Source of the DNA: Deltaproteobacteria bacterium
Lineage (GTDB): Bacteria > Myxococcota_A > Polyangia > JAAYKL01
DNA: 45,142 nt
Direction: 5' to 3'
Assembly: GCA_028713995.1 (NCBI GenBank)
Contig: JAQTNF010000025.1
Location: 1 to 45,142, forward strand
The stretch's first letter is position 1. Each line of letters opens with the position of its first letter. The translations under genes were made by a program, and so were the position numbers. The notes under the pieces are model-generated. The model ran no database searches. It was not told the origin of the DNA and worked only from the letters and a program-made list of their open reading frames with translations. Of the stretch, positions 43,003-45,142 are shown one piece after another.

Positions 43003-43358
43003 TGAAGGCGCTGAAACCCATCCGGACGAAGAAGGACGCCGTCGCGGCGAAGCGCGAGATCGAGCGCCTGTGGGACGCCGCACCCGGCACGCCCGAGCAC
43101 GATCGTCTCGAGATCCTCGCGACCCTCCTCGCTGCGTACGAGGAGGCTCACTGTCCCATCGAACCGCCGGATCCGGTCGAGGCCATCAGGTTCCGCATGG
43201 AGCAGATGGGCATATCGAGGAAGGATCTCGAGGCATGCATCGGCTCCCGGGCAAGGGTGTCCGAGATCCTCGGCCGCAAGCGGAGCCTCACCCTGCCCAT
43301 GATCCGGCGCCTGCACGCGGCGCTCGGCATCCCCGCCGAGATCCTGCTGGCAGGTTGA
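43002..43358 (+). CDS. higA: HigA-type antitoxin (Xre family)
   Basis: 118-residue antitoxin. The N-terminal helical region (KPIRTKKDAVAAKREIERLW, TPEHDRLEILATLLAAYEE) is typical of HigA partners of this HigB group. The C-terminal helix-turn-helix is MEQMGISRKDLEACIGSRAR, SEILGRKRSLTLPMIRRLH. It binds HigB and its own operator. It is translationally coupled to higB and ends about 100 bases before guaA. Confidence 0.9.
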   Translation: MKALKPIRTKKDAVAAKREIERLWDAAPGTPEHDRLEILATLLAAYEEAHCPIEPPDPVEAIRFRMEQMGISRKDLEACIGSRARVSEILGRKRSLTLPMIRRLHAALGIPAEILLAG

Positions 43359-43427
43359 GCTCCTCCCCGCCCGCCGCGAGCGACGGCTTCGCACGTTCCT
43401 AGAAAATGAAGTATAGAATCGCCTCGA

Positions 43428-43445
43428 CGCGCCGCGTTCGGCGCG
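43428..43445 (+). promoter_or_regulatory. GC-rich hairpin in the guaA leader
   Basis: CGCGCCG (43428-43434), CGTT, CGGCGCG (43439-43445) is a perfect seven-pair hairpin. It ends two bases before the guaA ribosome site GGAAGGA (43448-43454) and 15 bases before the ATG. A TATAGAAT-like -10 lies at 43412-43419. Its position suggests an effect on guaA translation; no known riboswitch pattern is seen. Confidence 0.5.
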
Positions 43446-43459
43446 CGGGAAGGACGCCC

Positions 43460-45142
43460 ATGCAGCACGACACCATCGCGGTCATCGACTTCGGCGGGCA
43501 GTACGCCCACCTCATCGCCACCAAGGTGCGCCGTCTCAAGGTGCTGGCCGAGATCCGGCAGCCCGAGGACGATGTCTCGAAGCTCGCCGGGTACAAGGGC
43601 ATCATCATCTCGGGCTCCCCGAGCTTTTCGGCGTTCGGCGAGGACTCGCAGTACGATAAGCGCATCTACGACCTCGACATCCCCATCGTGGGCTTCTGTT
43701 TCGGACACCAGGAGATCGCCAAGCATTACGGCGGCGAGGTCGTGCACGGCGGCAAGGAGTGGGGCCACACGGAGCTGCACGTCACGCGGCGCAGCCCGAT
43801 CTTCGAGGGGCTCGCCGACGTGGAGCAGGTGTGGATGAGCCACTTCGACACCGTGACCAAGGTGGGCCCCGGCTTCGAGGAGATCGGCACGTCGTCTCTC
43901 GGCAGGGACGGCGAAATACACCGCTTCGCGGCCATCGCGTCGGAGAAGCTCAGGCGCTACGGGTTCCAGTACCACCCCGAGGTGGACGACACGGTCAACG
44001 GCGACCGCATGATCGCCAACTTCGTGCTGCGCATCTGCGGCTGCAAGCCGTCGTGGACCATGGACAATTACGTGGGCGAGCAGGTGGAGCGCATCCGGGC
44101 GCAGGTGGGCGACCGCTCCGTGTTCCTGCTCGCCTCGGGCGGCGTGGACTCCACCGTGGCGGCCAAGCTCCTGGGCATGGCGCTCGGCCCCGAGCGGCTG
44201 CACCTTCTGCACGTGGACAACGGGCTCATGCGCAAGGACGAGAGCCGCAAGGTGGTCGGGACGTTCGAGGGCATGGGGCTCGGCAGGCACTTCCACTTCG
44301 TGGACGCGTCCGAGGCGTTCCTCGCGGCGCTCGCGGGCCTCACGGAGCCCGAGAAGAAGCGCGCGGCCATCGGGAACACGTTCATCGAGGTGTTCGAGCG
44401 CGAGGCGCGGCGGCTCGGCATCGAGGGCCACCTGCTCGGCCAGGGCACCATCTACCCCGACACCATCGAGACCGGCGGCACGAAGCGCGCCGACACCATC
44501 AAGACGCACCACAACCGCGTGCCGATCATCGAGGAGATGATCGCGGCGGGCAAGGTCGTCGAGCCCCTGGCGGAGCTGTACAAGGTGGAGGTGCGCGAGC
44601 TGGGAGAGAGCCTGGGGATCGACCGCGATCTGGTCTGGCGCCACCCGTTCCCGGGCCCGGGCCTCGGGGTGCGGCTCCTGTGCGGGAAGGGCGAGCCCGA
44701 CGCCGAGGGCTTCGACCGCATCGCGCCCGCGGTGCACGCCGTGGCCGCGCGCTACGGGCTCGTGGGACAGCCCCTGCCGATCCGCTCCGTGGGCGTCAAG
44801 GCCGACCTGCGCTCCTACGAGCACCCGGTGATGCTGAGCGGCGACCGGCCGTGGGACACGCTCGCGCAGGCCGCGGGCACCATCTTCCGAGACGTGGAGG
44901 GCGTGAACCGCTGCGTGTGGAACCTGGCGCCGTCCGCGCCGAAGACGTTCACCCCGCTCGCCGCGACCATGACGCGCGCGCGGCTCGATCTCCTGCGCGA
45001 GGCGGACCACATCGTCATGGAGGGCCTGCGCAGGCACGGGCTGTACAACGCCATCTGGCAGTGCCCCACGTGCGCGGTGCCGCTCGCCCTCGACGGCAAG
45101 GGACGCGAGCTCATCGTGGTGCGGCCCGTGCTGGCGGAGCGC
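43460..45142 (+). CDS. guaA: GMP synthase (glutamine-hydrolysing), 3' end outside window
   Basis: 561 codons visible, with no stop before the window edge. It converts XMP to GMP. The N-terminal glutamine amidotransferase domain has Cys80 in GFCFGHQEIAKHYGG and His172/Glu174 in FQYHPEVDD. The ATP-pyrophosphatase loop is LASGGVDSTVAAKLL (226-231), followed by LLHVDNGLMRKDES, GQGTIYPDTIE, HHNRVP and HPFPGPGLGVRLLC. The end of the window reads IVVRPVLAER, near the usual C-terminus, so the full protein should be about 600 residues. That is longer than the usual 510-525 because of an expanded segment after HPFPGPGL (residues about 410-540). Start ATG 43460 has GGAAGGA upstream. Confidence 0.95.
   Translation, partial: MQHDTIAVIDFGGQYAHLIATKVRRLKVLAEIRQPEDDVSKLAGYKGIIISGSPSFSAFGEDSQYDKRIYDLDIPIVGFCFGHQEIAKHYGGEVVHGGKEWGHTELHVTRRSPIFEGLADVEQVWMSHFDTVTKVGPGFEEIGTSSLGRDGEIHRFAAIASEKLRRYGFQYHPEVDDTVNGDRMIANFVLRICGCKPSWTMDNYVGEQVERIRAQVGDRSVFLLASGGVDSTVAAKLLGMALGPERLHLLHVDNGLMRKDESRKVVGTFEGMGLGRHFHFVDASEAFLAALAGLTEPEKKRAAIGNTFIEVFEREARRLGIEGHLLGQGTIYPDTIETGGTKRADTIKTHHNRVPIIEEMIAAGKVVEPLAELYKVEVRELGESLGIDRDLVWRHPFPGPGLGVRLLCGKGEPDAEGFDRIAPAVHAVAARYGLVGQPLPIRSVGVKADLRSYEHPVMLSGDRPWDTLAQAAGTIFRDVEGVNRCVWNLAPSAPKTFTPLAATMTRARLDLLREADHIVMEGLRRHGLYNAIWQCPTCAVPLALDGKGRELIVVRPVLAER

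Overview
The window is GC-rich bacterial DNA, roughly two-thirds G+C by eye, and densely coding. It looks like an uncultured, anaerobic member of the Myxococcota or a related former deltaproteobacterial lineage. Three things point there. Surface lipoproteins carry long Asp/Thr/Gly-rich linkers followed by Cys-rich, kelch or PEGA modules. The left end carries an oxygen-sensitive tungsten-enzyme/heterodisulfide-reductase system with a probable selenocysteine. The centre holds a myxobacterial-style dcw (division and cell wall) cluster. The taxonomic call is an inference from gene style, not from a marker tree.

Layout. Bases 1-7850 (minus strand) are one tightly coupled operon: a membrane protein, a radical SAM/SPASM protein, then BamB-, BamC-, BamD- and BamE-like subunits. 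It matches the first half of a class II (ATP-independent) benzoyl-CoA reductase and runs off the left edge. The BamE/HdrA-like gene has an in-frame UGA followed by a SECIS-like hairpin. Bases 8031-11852 hold a proline-catabolism aldehyde dehydrogenase, a divergent LysR regulator and an M24 peptidase. Bases 11874-12941 encode a kelch lipoprotein.

Bases 13000-16665 are an accessory hot spot. The 3' end of a VOC-family (methylmalonyl-CoA epimerase-like) gene occurs three times in direct orientation. The three copies are separated by two cassettes: one holds a DUF4143 remnant plus an MNT nucleotidyltransferase and a HEPN-like gene, the other a DUF4258/MqsA-type toxin-antitoxin pair. The intact VOC gene is last in an operon with a GNAT acetyltransferase, an NADH:flavin oxidoreductase and a ferredoxin (16213-19433).

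Bases 19629-22608 hold a large Asp/Thr-repeat lipoprotein and a PD-(D/E)XK-like protein flanked by short direct repeats. Bases 22739-36640 are the dcw cluster: mraZ, rsmH, ftsL, ftsI, murE, murF, mraY, ftsW, murG, ftsQ, ftsA, ftsZ. It is almost fully overlapping and has an upstream promoter and MraZ boxes. It lacks murD, murC, murB and ddl at their usual places.

Bases 36649-38681 (minus) are an envelope operon with a TPR-PEGA protein, a lipoprotein and a small paralogue of the PEGA protein's C-terminal module. Bases 38777-45142 hold thiD, an unknown anchored protein, cysS, an outer-membrane barrel protein (minus), a HigBA toxin-antitoxin pair and the start of guaA, which is cut by the right edge. 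I found no tRNA, rRNA, CRISPR array, transposase or integrase.
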